Origin: Bacteroidota bacterium
GTDB lineage: Bacteria > Bacteroidota > Bacteroidia > B-17B0 > Aurantibacillaceae
Reading direction: 5' to 3'
Assembly: GCA_021323535.1 (NCBI GenBank)
Contig: JAJONO010000029.1
Coordinates: 1-61,098 of the forward strand
DNA: 61,098 bases
Part shown: piece after piece, positions 51,302-60,425 of the stretch
Position numbering within the stretch: the stretch's first letter is position 1
Layout: each line of letters starts with the position of its first letter
Position numbers and translations under genes: made by a program
Notes under the pieces: model-generated
Seen by the model: only the letters and a program-made list of their open reading frames with translations
What the model was told of the DNA's origin: nothing
Database searches by the model: none

Positions 51302-52195
51302 TTAGATATAAGTAAGAGAAACTTTATTTTTAGTAACGTTCAGTTTCGCTTTTTTTCCGAAATAAATGGCGCGGTTGTCTTCAAGATGTCCTGCCGGAAA
51401 GTTAAAACACACCGGGTAATTGTATTCTTTTACTGCGTCCATAATAATTTCTTCCGCGGTTTTTCCAAACGGAATAGTATTGTCCTTCATATCCGACATG
51501 CCACCAACGATTAACCCTTTCAGATGTTTGAGTTTGCCGCTTCGCTTCAGTTGCATCATCATACGGTCAATGTGGTATAAGTATTCATCCAGGTCTTCGA
51601 GAAAAAGAATTTTATCTTTTGTGGTAATATCATCTACACTTCCGCTTACGGCATAAAGAATGGAAAGATTTCCGCCAACGATTTCTCCTTCGGCGATTCC
51701 TTTTCTGTTTAGTTCATGCGAAGGAATAGAGTATGAAATTTTTTTTCCGAATAAGGCGTCACGCAATGACAAAGTTGCTTCGCGGCTACGAAGAAACTGG
51801 AAGGCCATTGTTGCGTGAAGCGAAGAAATTTTTAAATTCTTGAGGCGGTTGTGAAGTATGGTAACATCGCTGTACCCAATGAGCCATTTCGGATTTTTCT
51901 GAAATTGTTTAAAGTTAACTTTGTCAATGATTCTAACAGTTCCGTATCCGCCTCCGGTAATTAAAATGGCTCTGGCGGTTTTATGGTCGAGGGCCCATTG
52001 AAGCGATTCGGTGCGCTCTTCGTCGGTTCCTGAAAACTGATTGGAGGCGTTAAAAATGTGAGGGCCGAGTTCGGTTTTTAGTCCCCAGCCGTGTAAAATG
52101 TCAATGGCGGGTTGAATCAATTCAACAGAAGTTTTTCTCGCAGTAGCAATAAGAACAACAGTGTCGCCCTTTTTTAAATAAGAAGGAGAGAGCAT
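51302..52195 (-). CDS. LD-carboxypeptidase (S66 family, LdcA/MccF-like)
   Basis: 297 residues. N-terminal LKKGDTVVLIATARKTSVEL is followed by ARAILITGGGYGTVRIIDKV. The nucleophile Ser lies in WLIGYSDVTILHNRL, and the Glu/His part of the triad in the C-terminal region (FPAGHLEDNRAIYFGKKAKL). S66 enzymes cleave the L-Lys/DAP-D-Ala bond of peptidoglycan tetrapeptides or inactivate microcin C. The usual housekeeping role is murein recycling in the cytoplasm. It ends 2 bp from the preceding gene's coding end on the same strand. Confidence 0.92.
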   Translation of the reverse strand: MLSPSYLKKGDTVVLIATARKTSVELIQPAIDILHGWGLKTELGPHIFNASNQFSGTDEERTESLQWALDHKTARAILITGGGYGTVRIIDKVNFKQFQKNPKWLIGYSDVTILHNRLKNLKISSLHATMAFQFLRSREATLSLRDALFGKKISYSIPSHELNRKGIAEGEIVGGNLSILYAVSGSVDDITTKDKILFLEDLDEYLYHIDRMMMQLKRSGKLKHLKGLIVGGMSDMKDNTIPFGKTAEEIIMDAVKEYNYPVCFNFPAGHLEDNRAIYFGKKAKLNVTKNKVSLTYI

Positions 52196-52197
52196 TT

Positions 52198-52896
52198 TTA
52201 TTGTCGTTTGTTCAGTTTCTTAAGAGCTTTTCGCGCTTTCTTACCCTGTTTTTTCATAGCAGCAGGAACATTTTTTTTGACCTTAGCCTGCAGGGCAATG
52301 TTCTTAAGATTTTGCTTGTATTTTTCGGTCACCGGCTCGTTGTCAACTTTAACATGATACCACAGCTCACCGCTTTTTATGCGATAGATCTGCATTTCAG
52401 AAACTCTGAATTTTTTTGCGATCTGTTTAAATGTAAGTGTGCGATTTGGATCCCAAATCATTTTTTTTACTTCCTTCGCTTTTTTCTCATCAAATATCTT
52501 AGCGGTACCGCTTATAGTAATAGCTTTTGCTTTACGCGCCGATACTGATTTTGGACTATAACTCACATGCATTTTGTGATCATGTGGCGTTACCCATTTT
52601 AAGTTGTCGGCTTTGCAGTTAAGATAATCATGATCTTTGCGTATAACCATGGAATGTTTTCCCGATGGTTGTTTTACAAAGGCCCTGGCTACTTCCTTGT
52701 AAACAAAAATAGCGCGCGATTGACCATTCAGCTTAAAATTATAACGGTGTGCTCCGTTCTGAGGTTTGAAGTTTCTTACTTCTACTTTGTTCTTATCACG
52801 CATCACACCAAACCGTCCCAAACTCGACACGGCATATGGTGTGCCGGGCTTTTTTCCCTTAAAGCTTATCAGCTTCCACATTTCTTTTTTACTCAT
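52198..52896 (-). CDS. NUMOD4/HNH-type DNA-binding protein
   Basis: 232 residues. The N-terminal NUMOD4 motif is MWKLISFKGKKPGTPYAVSS with LGRFGVMRDK. An HNH-like segment follows (YLNCKADNLKWVTPHDHKMH). Then comes a helix-turn-helix (TLTFKQIAKKFRVSEMQIYR) and a very Lys-rich tail. In homing endonucleases these modules bind and cut DNA. Here the usual HHxDG start of the HNH is replaced by RKDHDY, so nuclease activity is doubtful. No intron or intein is nearby. It may be a domesticated DNA-binding protein. Confidence 0.75.
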   Translation of the reverse strand: MSKKEMWKLISFKGKKPGTPYAVSSLGRFGVMRDKNKVEVRNFKPQNGAHRYNFKLNGQSRAIFVYKEVARAFVKQPSGKHSMVIRKDHDYLNCKADNLKWVTPHDHKMHVSYSPKSVSARKAKAITISGTAKIFDEKKAKEVKKMIWDPNRTLTFKQIAKKFRVSEMQIYRIKSGELWYHVKVDNEPVTEKYKQNLKNIALQAKVKKNVPAAMKKQGKKARKALKKLNKRQ

Positions 52897-52916
52897 TTTT
52901 TATAAGTATCTTTACA

Positions 52917-52949
52917 CTAAATTAATAAATAGAGATACAATACACAAAC
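52917..52949 (-). promoter_or_regulatory. Promoter for the NUMOD4 gene
   Basis: On the minus strand TTTG (plus 52946-52949) and TAATTTAG (plus 52917-52924) are spaced by 20 bp, one mismatch from consensus, with the ATG 20 bp beyond. It overlaps the metG leader. Confidence 0.4.
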
Positions 52950-52973
52950 CGCCTGTGGAAAGGTTTGTTTTTT
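52945..52973 (+). promoter_or_regulatory. Hairpin with T-run in the metG leader
   Basis: CAAACC (52945-52950) pairs with GGTTTG (52962-52967), followed by TTTTTT, ending 7 bp before the metG ATG. It has the form of a weak intrinsic terminator or attenuator. A -7-like TATCTTTA at 52907-52914 would place it within the mRNA leader. No known riboswitch core is recognised. Confidence 0.45.
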
Positions 52974-52980
52974 CCCGATT

Positions 52981-55026
52981 ATGAATTCAAAATTTAAAAG
53001 AACTTTAGTTACTGCAGCTTTACCTTACGCGAATGGCCCTGTACACATTGGACACCTGGCGGGCTGCTACCTGCCGGCCGATATATACACACGTTACCTC
53101 AGGAGCTCGGGCCGGGATGTCAAATTCATCTGTGGAAGCGATGAGCATGGCAGCGGCATTACCATAAAGGCCAAAGAAGAGGGAATTACCCCGCAACAGG
53201 TCATTGATAAATACCACAGCATTATGAATGATGCTTTCAGGGATTTTGGTATTTCATTCGATATTTACTCAAGAACTTCAAAGAAAATACATCACGAAAC
53301 CGCTTCCGAATTTTTTAAAACACTCTATAAAAAAGGGAGTTTTACTGAACAGGTCACGGAACAATATTACGACGAAACCGCGAAACAATTTCTGGCCGAC
53401 CGTTACATTGTGGGAACCTGTCCTAAATGTGCGAACCCGAACGCTTATGGCGACCAATGTGAAAAATGCGGAACATCGTTAAACGCTACCGATCTCATTG
53501 AACCGCGTTCTACTCTGAGCGGAAGCAAACCTGTTTTAAAAAGTACAAAGAACTGGTTTTTACCTTTAGATAAATTTCAACCGAAGATCAAAGCGTATCT
53601 CGAAAAACACAGCGACTGGAAACCGACCGTTTATGGGCAGTGTAAAAGCTGGCTCGAAAGTGGCGACGGATTACAGCCACGTGCCATGACGCGCGACCTC
53701 GACTGGGGAATCCCTGTTCCTGTTGAAGGCGCTGATGGAAAAGTACTGTACGTTTGGTTCGACGCCCCGATCGGATATATTTCTGCAACGAAAGAATTAT
53801 TACCCGATACCTGGAAAGATTACTGGCAGAATGAAGAATCAAGACTGATTCATTTTATCGGGAAAGACAATATTGTTTTTCACTGCATCATTTTTCCTTC
53901 CATGTTAATGGAGCATGGCGAATTTGTATTGCCGGATAATGTTCCAGCGAATGAATTTTTAAATCTCGAAGGAAATAAAATCTCTACTTCAAAAAAATGG
54001 GCTGTGTGGCTGCACGAATACCTGCAGGATTTTAAAGACAAGCAGGATGTGCTGCGTTATACACTTTGTGCGAATGCACCTGAGAGTAAAGACAATGATT
54101 TTACGTGGAAAGATTTCCAGACAAAAAACAACAGTGAGCTTGCAGATATTTTAGGAAACTTTGTGAACCGGGTGATCGTACTCACCAATAAAAATTACAA
54201 CGGCATCGTTCCCGAAGCGAAAGAATATACTAAAACCGATCTTCTCGTATTGGATGAAGTTGCCAAGGCCCCTGAAAAAATTGCAGAAGCTTTAGAGAAA
54301 TTCAGATTCAGGGAAGCGCTGGCCGAGATGATGAATCTTGCCCGCATTGGAAATAAGTATCTCGCCGAACAAGAGCCATGGAAACTCATTAAAACAGATG
54401 AGAACAGGGTAAGGACTATCATGAACATATCATTACAGATTGCCGCTAATCTTGCGATTGTATGCGAACCGTTTATTCCATTCACCAGCAAAAAATTGTT
54501 TGAATTGCTAAACCTTTCTCCGCTAAAATGGAGCTCTTCGAGAAACACGAACAATATTGCTTCGGGGCATAAGATCGGCGCCGACAATGCAATTTTATTC
54601 TCAAAGATTGAAGATGCTGAAATTGCTCTACAACTCGAAAAACTGGACAAGAGCAGGGCAAGTATTTCTACAGCGAAGCAAAACCCGCCCATTAAAGCAG
54701 AAACTACGTTCGATGATTTCAATACGATGGATATCCGCGTGGCCACTATAACAGCGGCGGAAGTGGTTCCTAAAACCGATAAACTTCTTAAATTAACGCT
54801 GGATACAGGACTTGATGTGAGGACTGTTGTGAGCGGAATTGCGGTGTATTATAAGCCTGAAAATATCATTGGCCAGAAAGTAATTATGCTTGCAAACTTG
54901 GCGCCACGTAAGATCAAGGGGATAGAAAGTCAGGGCATGATTTTAATGGCAGAGAATAGTAAAGGTGAACTATGTTTTGTTTCTCCAACTAATAAAGAAA
55001 GTGAAAATGGATCGATCGTTAAATAA
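52981..55026 (+). CDS. metG: Methionyl-tRNA synthetase
   Basis: 681 residues. The HIGH motif is in [20 protein letters not shown], the zinc knuckle in [18 protein letters not shown] and the KMSKS equivalent in [21 protein letters not shown]-terminal EMAP/Trbp111 tRNA-binding domain ([37 protein letters not shown]) makes it the dimeric, long form. It charges initiator and elongator tRNA-Met. The next gene begins inside its last codons. Confidence 0.97.
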   Translation: MNSKFKRTLVTAALPYANGPVHIGHLAGCYLPADIYTRYLRSSGRDVKFICGSDEHGSGITIKAKEEGITPQQVIDKYHSIMNDAFRDFGISFDIYSRTSKKIHHETASEFFKTLYKKGSFTEQVTEQYYDETAKQFLADRYIVGTCPKCANPNAYGDQCEKCGTSLNATDLIEPRSTLSGSKPVLKSTKNWFLPLDKFQPKIKAYLEKHSDWKPTVYGQCKSWLESGDGLQPRAMTRDLDWGIPVPVEGADGKVLYVWFDAPIGYISATKELLPDTWKDYWQNEESRLIHFIGKDNIVFHCIIFPSMLMEHGEFVLPDNVPANEFLNLEGNKISTSKKWAVWLHEYLQDFKDKQDVLRYTLCANAPESKDNDFTWKDFQTKNNSELADILGNFVNRVIVLTNKNYNGIVPEAKEYTKTDLLVLDEVAKAPEKIAEALEKFRFREALAEMMNLARIGNKYLAEQEPWKLIKTDENRVRTIMNISLQIAANLAIVCEPFIPFTSKKLFELLNLSPLKWSSSRNTNNIASGHKIGADNAILFSKIEDAEIALQLEKLDKSRASISTAKQNPPIKAETTFDDFNTMDIRVATITAAEVVPKTDKLLKLTLDTGLDVRTVVSGIAVYYKPENIIGQKVIMLANLAPRKIKGIESQGMILMAENSKGELCFVSPTNKESENGSIVK

Positions 55027-55954
55027 ACTCGTTAGTTTGTTACTTATTATTTTCAGCCTGCCTGTACTGTCTCAGAATAGTACCGGTGGTTCTGTGCCTG
55101 CCAATGTGTCTCATAATCCTGAGGATTATAAAGACCCTAAACAATTTGACAAATTCAGGAAACGCAAAGATGTTGTTGCGGCCTGGCAGGTTAATGAATT
55201 AAAGCAAGGCGCTCTTGTTGTGCGTTTAAAAACCAACAAGACATTGCTTGATGAGCTTAACAAGCAGGGAAAGACCGTACTTGCACTCGAAAAACAAAAA
55301 GAGCAGCATGCTATAAACATGAATACCATTGCGGCGTACAAGGATAAATTTACTTTTTGCAAAGTGTATTTTATTTTCAGCAATAGTTCCGATAGTTTAT
55401 TGAACGGAGCGCGTTCGGGAATATTTGTGGATTCAACATTAAAAGTGGACCCATCGATTACGATGAATGAAAAATTTTATCTTCTTGCCGAAAGAGATTA
55501 CGGTTACAACTCGTCAATAGGTTTCGTGCCTGAAGATTCGGCCAGGAAAGTAATTGAAGTTGGTAACCCGGTGAAAGAAATGGCTATTGTGGTTAAAAAT
55601 AAATACGGGCATCAGTTAAAAGGACCGTTCCCGTATTTTGTAAAGGAGAAAAATTTTATGGATGCAACCTACGATGTTCCTATTAATGTAGAGAAGGACG
55701 CTAACGGAAACGTTACTCTTAACTATACTCCTGACAAAACGTATCTCGCCGATATTAAAGAAAGAAATAAAGGAACAAGGGTGCCTGTAAGAACTACAGG
55801 AAATTCAAAAGCGAAGATCAAAAAGCAATATACTTACGAAAAAATCGCTGAAGTGGTAGATCAGCTGAATGATAATTTTCATCAGTTTTATCAAGGGAAC
55901 GTAAAACCCGATTTAACCAGAATAGATCAGGAAATAAAACAGTTTTTATATTAA
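55007..55954 (+). CDS. Exported protein of unknown function
   Basis: 315 residues from the ATG at 55007, which overlaps the end of metG by 20 nt. The signal peptide ([16 protein letters not shown]) is followed by a mixed alpha/beta protein ([40 protein letters not shown]) with a long C-terminal basic/helical section ([20 protein letters not shown]). An in-frame start at 54965 would add residues inside metG and does not fit a signal peptide. I do not recognise a family. The gene ends before a bidirectional terminator. Confidence 0.75.
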   Translation: MDRSLNKLVSLLLIIFSLPVLSQNSTGGSVPANVSHNPEDYKDPKQFDKFRKRKDVVAAWQVNELKQGALVVRLKTNKTLLDELNKQGKTVLALEKQKEQHAINMNTIAAYKDKFTFCKVYFIFSNSSDSLLNGARSGIFVDSTLKVDPSITMNEKFYLLAERDYGYNSSIGFVPEDSARKVIEVGNPVKEMAIVVKNKYGHQLKGPFPYFVKEKNFMDATYDVPINVEKDANGNVTLNYTPDKTYLADIKERNKGTRVPVRTTGNSKAKIKKQYTYEKIAEVVDQLNDNFHQFYQGNVKPDLTRIDQEIKQFLY

Positions 55955-55973
55955 TTACGAAAGTAACCATCGT

Positions 55974-56012
55974 GTCAGGGTCGAGCGTAGTCGAGGCCAT
56001 CACGCTCGAAGC
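55974..56012. repeat. TCGAG-type spacer palindrome
   Basis: CGAGCGT (55982-55988) pairs with ACGCTCG (56002-56008). The surrounding GTCAGGGTCGAGCGTAG is like a repeat often found in spacers of Flavobacteriia-like genomes. Just upstream of the terminator at 56025. Confidence 0.45.
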
Positions 56013-56024
56013 GACAAGTATTAA

Positions 56025-56064
56025 AAACCCTGAAGTAGAACAAAGTTCACTTCAGGGTTTTTCG
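56025..56064. terminator. Bidirectional intrinsic terminator, CAAAG-core hairpin family
   Basis: A perfect 12-bp stem, AAACCCTGAAGT (56025-56036) with ACTTCAGGGTTT (56049-56060), and an inner GAAC-AAA-GTTC stem. T-rich on both outer sides. It separates two convergent genes, as its relative at 11387 does. Confidence 0.85.
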
Positions 56065-56066
56065 TT

Positions 56067-58103
56067 TTATTCAATAACAAGCTTTTTGGTAACAATGCCT
56101 TTGTCTGTTTTTATCTTCGCGAAATAAATTCCGGAAGCTCCATTAAATGTAATATCGGGAGAAACAGAAACATGTTGTAGTTGTCCAACACTATTATAGA
56201 TCTCTACTTCTTTTACAACATCATTTCCTTTTACGGCAATGGTGAAAATTCCTTTTGAAGGATTGGGATAGACCACGAAAGCGTTTTCATTCAGCACATT
56301 TTCTTTGATTCCAACAGGAAATTCAGCCGTACCATTCGAGTATAAAGAGTTGTGCGGTGTTCCAACAAAAACGCGGGTGCTCAGGGATGAAAATGAAATG
56401 TTGGTTACATCCGCAAATGCAGGAATGTAGAACAAGGTGCCGGGAACCTGCCAGTTCAATCCGCCGTTTGAAGAAGCGTTAACACCACCTTTATAGCCTG
56501 CCACTACCCAAATGCTTCCTGTAGCAATAGAAAGAATGTTCATGCTCGAAAGACCGGTGTTTCTTGGTGTCCACGACCCTGACACATGTTCAAAAATGCC
56601 ACCGCCATCTGTTCCTGCAAATAGTTGCAACGATGTTACATTTCCAGCCAGTGAAGTTACATTCAAATTACTTAAGCCTGTATTATCGGCGCTCCACGTT
56701 GAGTTATCGGTTGTAACGTATACACCTGTACCATAAGCGCCCAGATACGTTGCTCCGTTGTAAGCAAGCGAAGTAATGTTAAGTCCTGCCGGAAGTCCTG
56801 TCATAGCCACCCAGTTATTAGCACCTTGAGGAGTTGAATAAGTATTTCCATTGGCAGCAGCGCAAACAAGATGTGTGTTGTTGTCAATGATACGTTTTAT
56901 GTTCATGGTCGTTAAACCGTTATTTACGCTTGTCCATGTTTTGCCCGTGTCTGCGCTCATGAATACACCTCCGAACATGGTACCAGCATAAAGTTTCGGC
57001 CCCACAAAAGTGAGGCAATTCACATGAAGACTATCAGTTAATCCGTTGTTTCTGCGAACATAAGTTGTTGCAAGATCGGTGCTCACGTATAATCCTTTGT
57101 TGGTTGCTGCAATGACGAGATTCCCCGAATTATAAATTGCAAAAGCTTCCAGGTTATTAAAACCAGTATTGGATTTACTCCAGCTTATTGAAGAAACCGA
57201 ATTGCTTTTTAATAATCCATCGCTTTGCGTTCCGGCAATGATCTTGTTGTTGTAAATCACAGTAACATTCACACTGTCGGTATAACCCGTGTTGGCAGCG
57301 TTCCATATAACTCCCGAAGAAGGGCTTGTAAAAACTCCGCCATTGGTAGAAGCGAAGATGGTGTTTCCGGAAGCGTAGAGATGGTTGATGATAATGTTTG
57401 ACAAGCCGGTATTCGTTGGTGACCAGTTAATGGAAGATGTAGCGCTTGTAAAAATTCCTGTGTTTGTTCCTGCAAAAATAGTATTTGCAGAAACAACGAG
57501 TGTTTTTACTGAAGTATTAGAGAGCCCTGTGTTCACCGCTGACCATGTACCCCCATTATTTGTGCTTACAAAAACGCCGTTGTTTGTACCAGCGTAAATG
57601 GTAGATCCGTCAATGGCGAAGCAGGTAACTGTCATGCTTGTTAAACCATTGTTTACAGCCGACCAGGTAACACATGAATCGGAACTGATAAAAATTCCGC
57701 CGCCATTTGTTCCTGCAAAAATATTGGAGCCGGATTTAATTAATGAAAGAACATTCGTGTTGGTCAATCCGGTATTGAAAGCTGCCCAGATGGCACCCAT
57801 ATCCGAAGAACGGAAAATTCCTGTAGGAGTAGCGGCAATCACTTTCTTTCCTATGGAAGAAAGATCGTTGATCGTGCTATTCGTAAGGCCGTCGTAATTG
57901 GCATATCTCCACGCTGTGAGAAAACTGTTGGTGCTACGGTAAACGCCGCCGTCGAATGTACCTACGTAGACGAGTGTATCGCAGGTGGTCATACATTTTA
58001 CTTTCCCGCCGTAAGGACCTTTGGTTGTCCAATGCGCGGAAAGAGGTTGTGTTATAAATAAAACTGCTAAAAGCAGCAGACTGTTAAGTAATTTGTGTTT
58101 CAT
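56067..58103 (-). CDS. T9SS-secreted beta-propeller (BNR-like repeat) protein
   Basis: 678 residues. A signal peptide (MKHKLLNSLLLLAVLFITQP) is followed by about a dozen repeats of 40-45 residues with the core NTIFAGTNTGIFTS / TWSAVNTGLSN. These are BNR/sialidase-type Asp-box-like blades like those of Ycf48-type propellers. The end is a type A T9SS sorting domain (FVVYPNPSKGIFTIAVKG, EIYNSVGQLQHV, IYFAKIKTDKGIVTKKLV). It should be exported through the Por system. Propellers of this kind are usually binding or scaffold proteins; no sialidase residues are seen. Confidence 0.9.
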   Translation of the reverse strand: MKHKLLNSLLLLAVLFITQPLSAHWTTKGPYGGKVKCMTTCDTLVYVGTFDGGVYRSTNSFLTAWRYANYDGLTNSTINDLSSIGKKVIAATPTGIFRSSDMGAIWAAFNTGLTNTNVLSLIKSGSNIFAGTNGGGIFISSDSCVTWSAVNNGLTSMTVTCFAIDGSTIYAGTNNGVFVSTNNGGTWSAVNTGLSNTSVKTLVVSANTIFAGTNTGIFTSATSSINWSPTNTGLSNIIINHLYASGNTIFASTNGGVFTSPSSGVIWNAANTGYTDSVNVTVIYNNKIIAGTQSDGLLKSNSVSSISWSKSNTGFNNLEAFAIYNSGNLVIAATNKGLYVSTDLATTYVRRNNGLTDSLHVNCLTFVGPKLYAGTMFGGVFMSADTGKTWTSVNNGLTTMNIKRIIDNNTHLVCAAANGNTYSTPQGANNWVAMTGLPAGLNITSLAYNGATYLGAYGTGVYVTTDNSTWSADNTGLSNLNVTSLAGNVTSLQLFAGTDGGGIFEHVSGSWTPRNTGLSSMNILSIATGSIWVVAGYKGGVNASSNGGLNWQVPGTLFYIPAFADVTNISFSSLSTRVFVGTPHNSLYSNGTAEFPVGIKENVLNENAFVVYPNPSKGIFTIAVKGNDVVKEVEIYNSVGQLQHVSVSPDITFNGASGIYFAKIKTDKGIVTKKLVIE

Positions 58104-58160
58104 AAAAATTTCGAAGGATTAAATAATTAATCGCTGACCTTTATGGTCAGACAGAGCGTA

Positions 58161-58208
58161 TTTATTCCACTGTTACAAATTGTAAATAAAATTCGTTGGT
58201 GGAATAAA
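58161..58208. repeat. Inverted repeat between two minus-strand genes
   Basis: TTTATTCCAC (58161-58170) pairs with GTGGAATAAA (58199-58208). The near-palindrome TTACAAATTGTAA lies in the loop. It follows the 58232 gene and precedes the propeller gene, so it may be a 3' hairpin for the first or an operator for the second. Confidence 0.5.
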
Positions 58209-58231
58209 CAGAATTTAAGTCACTGAAAATT

Positions 58232-58591
58232 TTACCGGGGTGGATGGTAGATCGAAAAAGCGAAAGAAATAATGTTTTTACTTAAAAAGTCAGAGTATGA
58301 TTTTGTAATTACCGGATAAAAAAAAGAGAATGCTGAATCATTCTGGAAAAAAATCTGTACTTCTTTATTTTCTTTTGTGTTTCCACTGTCTTTATCCTTT
58401 TTATCTTCTTCTTCGAGCTTTTCTTTCAGGTGACAGCTTCCCTGGCAACAGTTATCTTCCACATCTTTCTCAACGCAAAGATTTTTTGCAATGTACTCCT
58501 GGTTCATTTCAAACTCAAGTAAAACAATAATTTTATTGATGTTCTGTAAAAGAATGCCGGAAACTGCGAATATGACAAACAGGTATTTCAC
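58232..58591 (-). CDS. Small Cys-rich membrane protein of unknown function
   Basis: 119 residues from the GTG at 58591 (KYLFVIFAVSGILLQNINKI follows). One N-terminal membrane segment precedes MNQEYIAKNLCVEKDVEDNC and the conserved CCQGSCHLKEKLEEEDKK. A charged linker and a C-terminal FFYPVITKSYSDF segment follow. I recall similar small Bacteroidota proteins with the NxCxxxxxxxxxCxGxCxLxxxL pattern, whose cysteines suggest metal binding; no function is established. A TTG four codons upstream falls inside the -7 element at 58601-58608, so the GTG is preferred and the leader would be very short. Confidence 0.7.
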   Translation of the reverse strand: MKYLFVIFAVSGILLQNINKIIVLLEFEMNQEYIAKNLCVEKDVEDNCCQGSCHLKEKLEEEDKKDKDSGNTKENKEVQIFFQNDSAFSFFYPVITKSYSDFLSKNIISFAFSIYHPPR

Positions 58592-58600
58592 TTCTTCATA

Positions 58601-58608
58601 CAAATATA
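58601..58608 (-). promoter_or_regulatory. -7 element (TATATTTG) close to the start codon
   Basis: An exact TAnnTTTG match on the minus strand, only 9 bp from the GTG at 58591. Transcription from it would begin nearly at the start codon. Confidence 0.4.
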
Positions 58609-58658
58609 CGTTTGAAGAGAAGGAAACCCTACGTTAAATTTACCTTGTTTGAGGTATT

Positions 58659-59771
58659 TTAGGCAAGTGCCTCGTTGATTGAGGGAAGTTTTCCGAAGCG
58701 GACAAGCGTTGCAACGTGCGACGACAGCGCTTTTCCGAACGTTTTATTTTCGAGGTAAGGCACACCGTATTCTTCGGCAGTTGCTTTTACAATGTGAGCA
58801 ATTTCAGGGTAATGAACATGACAGATTGTAGGAAAGAGATGATGTTCCACCTGGAAATTTAATCCGCCTACATACCATGAAATTAATTTACTCTCTCTCG
58901 AAAAATTTACTGTGGTATTCATCTGGTGAATGGCCCAGCTGTTTTCTATGCTATGATTTTCATCAGGTAATGGGTGCGTGGTTTCTTCAACGGTGTGCGC
59001 CAATTGGAAAATTACGGTGAGGACAATTCCCGCAATGAACTGCATTAATAAAAAGCCAGTGATAAGTTCAGCGGTAGGGATTCCAAGGGCAAGCGGAAGA
59101 GCAATAATTACCGCGAAGTAACCGATCTTGCTTAAAGCAATTTTAAAAAGGGTGATCCTGTTCTTTTCCTTAGAATCTTTATTAACGCCTTCTTTTGTGT
59201 ATTTGCTGAACTGCACAAAATCTTTTAAAAGTGCCCAGTATAGAGTAAGAATTCCGTAAAATAAAAAAGCGTACACTACCTGGAACTTATGATACCATTT
59301 TACTTCGGTGTGCGGCGAAAAACGAAGAATGAGTTTATCATCTACATCATCATCTACGCCGGCAATATTGGTGTAGGTATGATGAAGCATGTTATGTTGC
59401 AGTTTCCAGTTAAAAACAGATCCGCCCAAAAGATTTAAGGTATGTCCCAACCAGTAATTGGTCTTACTACTTGAAGAATAGGCTCCGTGGTTGGCATCAT
59501 GCATTACGCTCATACCAATGCCTGCAAGTGCAAAGCCTATTACCGACCATAAAGCAAGACTAATTCCAAAAGAAGGTTTAAAAACAAGAATAGCCACAAA
59601 AGGCAAAATATAGGCGGATAAAAGCACGATAGTTTTTATAACCATCTGGCTGTTATAGTGTTTGGAAATATTTTTTTCCTTGAAATAATTGTCAACACGC
59701 TTTCGGAGCTCGGCAAAAAACATGGCCTTATCTTTGTCCTGGGTGCTGAAACGGATAGGGGTAAATGTCAT
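58659..59771 (-). CDS. Membrane fatty-acid desaturase (acyl-CoA/acyl-lipid type)
   Basis: 370 residues from the ATG at 59771. The three histidine boxes of membrane di-iron desaturases are present: HDANHGAYS, NMLHHTYTN and FQVEHHLFPTICHVHYPE (Q for the first H, as in front-end desaturases). Membrane segments flank them (VIKTIVLLSAYILPFVAILV, MQFIAGIVLTVIFQLAHTVE). There is no fused cytochrome b5. It should introduce a double bond into acyl chains in the inner membrane, which raises fluidity. It lies downstream of the cold-shock gene, across a terminator. A TTG at 59798 is a weaker start. Confidence 0.92.
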   Translation of the reverse strand: MTFTPIRFSTQDKDKAMFFAELRKRVDNYFKEKNISKHYNSQMVIKTIVLLSAYILPFVAILVFKPSFGISLALWSVIGFALAGIGMSVMHDANHGAYSSSSKTNYWLGHTLNLLGGSVFNWKLQHNMLHHTYTNIAGVDDDVDDKLILRFSPHTEVKWYHKFQVVYAFLFYGILTLYWALLKDFVQFSKYTKEGVNKDSKEKNRITLFKIALSKIGYFAVIIALPLALGIPTAELITGFLLMQFIAGIVLTVIFQLAHTVEETTHPLPDENHSIENSWAIHQMNTTVNFSRESKLISWYVGGLNFQVEHHLFPTICHVHYPEIAHIVKATAEEYGVPYLENKTFGKALSSHVATLVRFGKLPSINEALA

Positions 59772-59933
59772 TGTAGTGTTTTTTTGGCTTTTTTTCAAGC
59801 AACATTTTGGGCTTAAAAATGATGGTGTAAGATACCTAAAATATTATTTCGTCAGCATTTTCAGACGCCTTTTTAACAAACACGAAAATGTTAACGGGAG
59901 GAAAAACAAAGTAGATTTAAATTTCCTGGAAAC

Positions 59934-59964
59934 AAAAAAGGCCCCCCGATGCGGAGAGCCTTTT
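59934..59964 (-). terminator. Intrinsic terminator after the cold-shock gene
   Basis: On the minus strand AAAAGGC (plus 59958-59964) pairs with GCCTTTT (plus 59936-59942), with a GC-rich inner part and a T-run. It starts 19 nt past the csp stop codon. Confidence 0.8.
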
Positions 59965-59982
59965 AAGAGATAATTGAAAGTC

Positions 59983-60174
59983 CTATTGTGCCAACTGCAC
60001 GTTCACTGCGTTTAATCCTTTTTTACCTTGTTCAACATCGAAAGTTACTTTGTCGTTTTCGCGGATCTGAGCTTTTAAACCAGATACGTGAACGAAGATG
60101 TCTTGTCCATTGTCTTCTTTAATAAAGCCAAAGCCTTTTTCTTCGTTGAAAAATTTTACTGTTCCGTTTTTCAT
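59983..60174 (-). CDS. csp: Cold-shock protein (CspA family)
   Basis: 63 residues, one cold-shock domain. It carries both RNA-binding motifs, KGFGFI (RNP1) and DIFVHV (RNP2), in NGTVKFFNEEKGFGFIKED and NGQDIFVHVSGL. Such proteins melt RNA secondary structure in the cytoplasm and are often induced by cold through their mRNA leader. Here an exact-consensus promoter lies about 190 nt upstream, giving a long 5' leader, and an intrinsic terminator follows. Monocistronic by these signals. Confidence 0.96.
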   Translation of the reverse strand: MKNGTVKFFNEEKGFGFIKEDNGQDIFVHVSGLKAQIRENDKVTFDVEQGKKGLNAVNVQLAQ

Positions 60175-60367
60175 TTTGTTTCGTTTTGTGTCCGGTATTT
60201 TAACCAGACGGTTATTATTTGCGGGATTTTTTAATTAAAGAACACAGGTTTCCCAACCCTGAATTCTTATATGTTATAATGAAATTGTAAAATTATCGAA
60301 TTGCAATTGGGGAGGTTACAAACAGATTGAGATACAATCTTCTATTAGTGTTTTAATGTTATTGGCC

Positions 60368-60398
60368 CAAAGGTAATACTAATTTTAGATTTAACAAA
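60368..60398 (-). promoter_or_regulatory. Exact-consensus promoter for the cold-shock gene
   Basis: On the minus strand TTTG (plus 60395-60398), 19 bp, then TACCTTTG (plus 60368-60375): an exact match to TTTG-N19-TAnnTTTG. The predicted transcript begins near 60361, leaving a leader of about 185-190 nt before the csp ATG. Confidence 0.75.
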
Positions 60399-60425
60399 CG
60401 GGAAACAGCATTTTTTCGAGTCGGG

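Noticed and set aside
52920-52980. SAM riboswitch ahead of metG
   Set aside because: The leader is too short (about 60 nt) and shows none of the known SAM riboswitch cores; only a simple hairpin is present.
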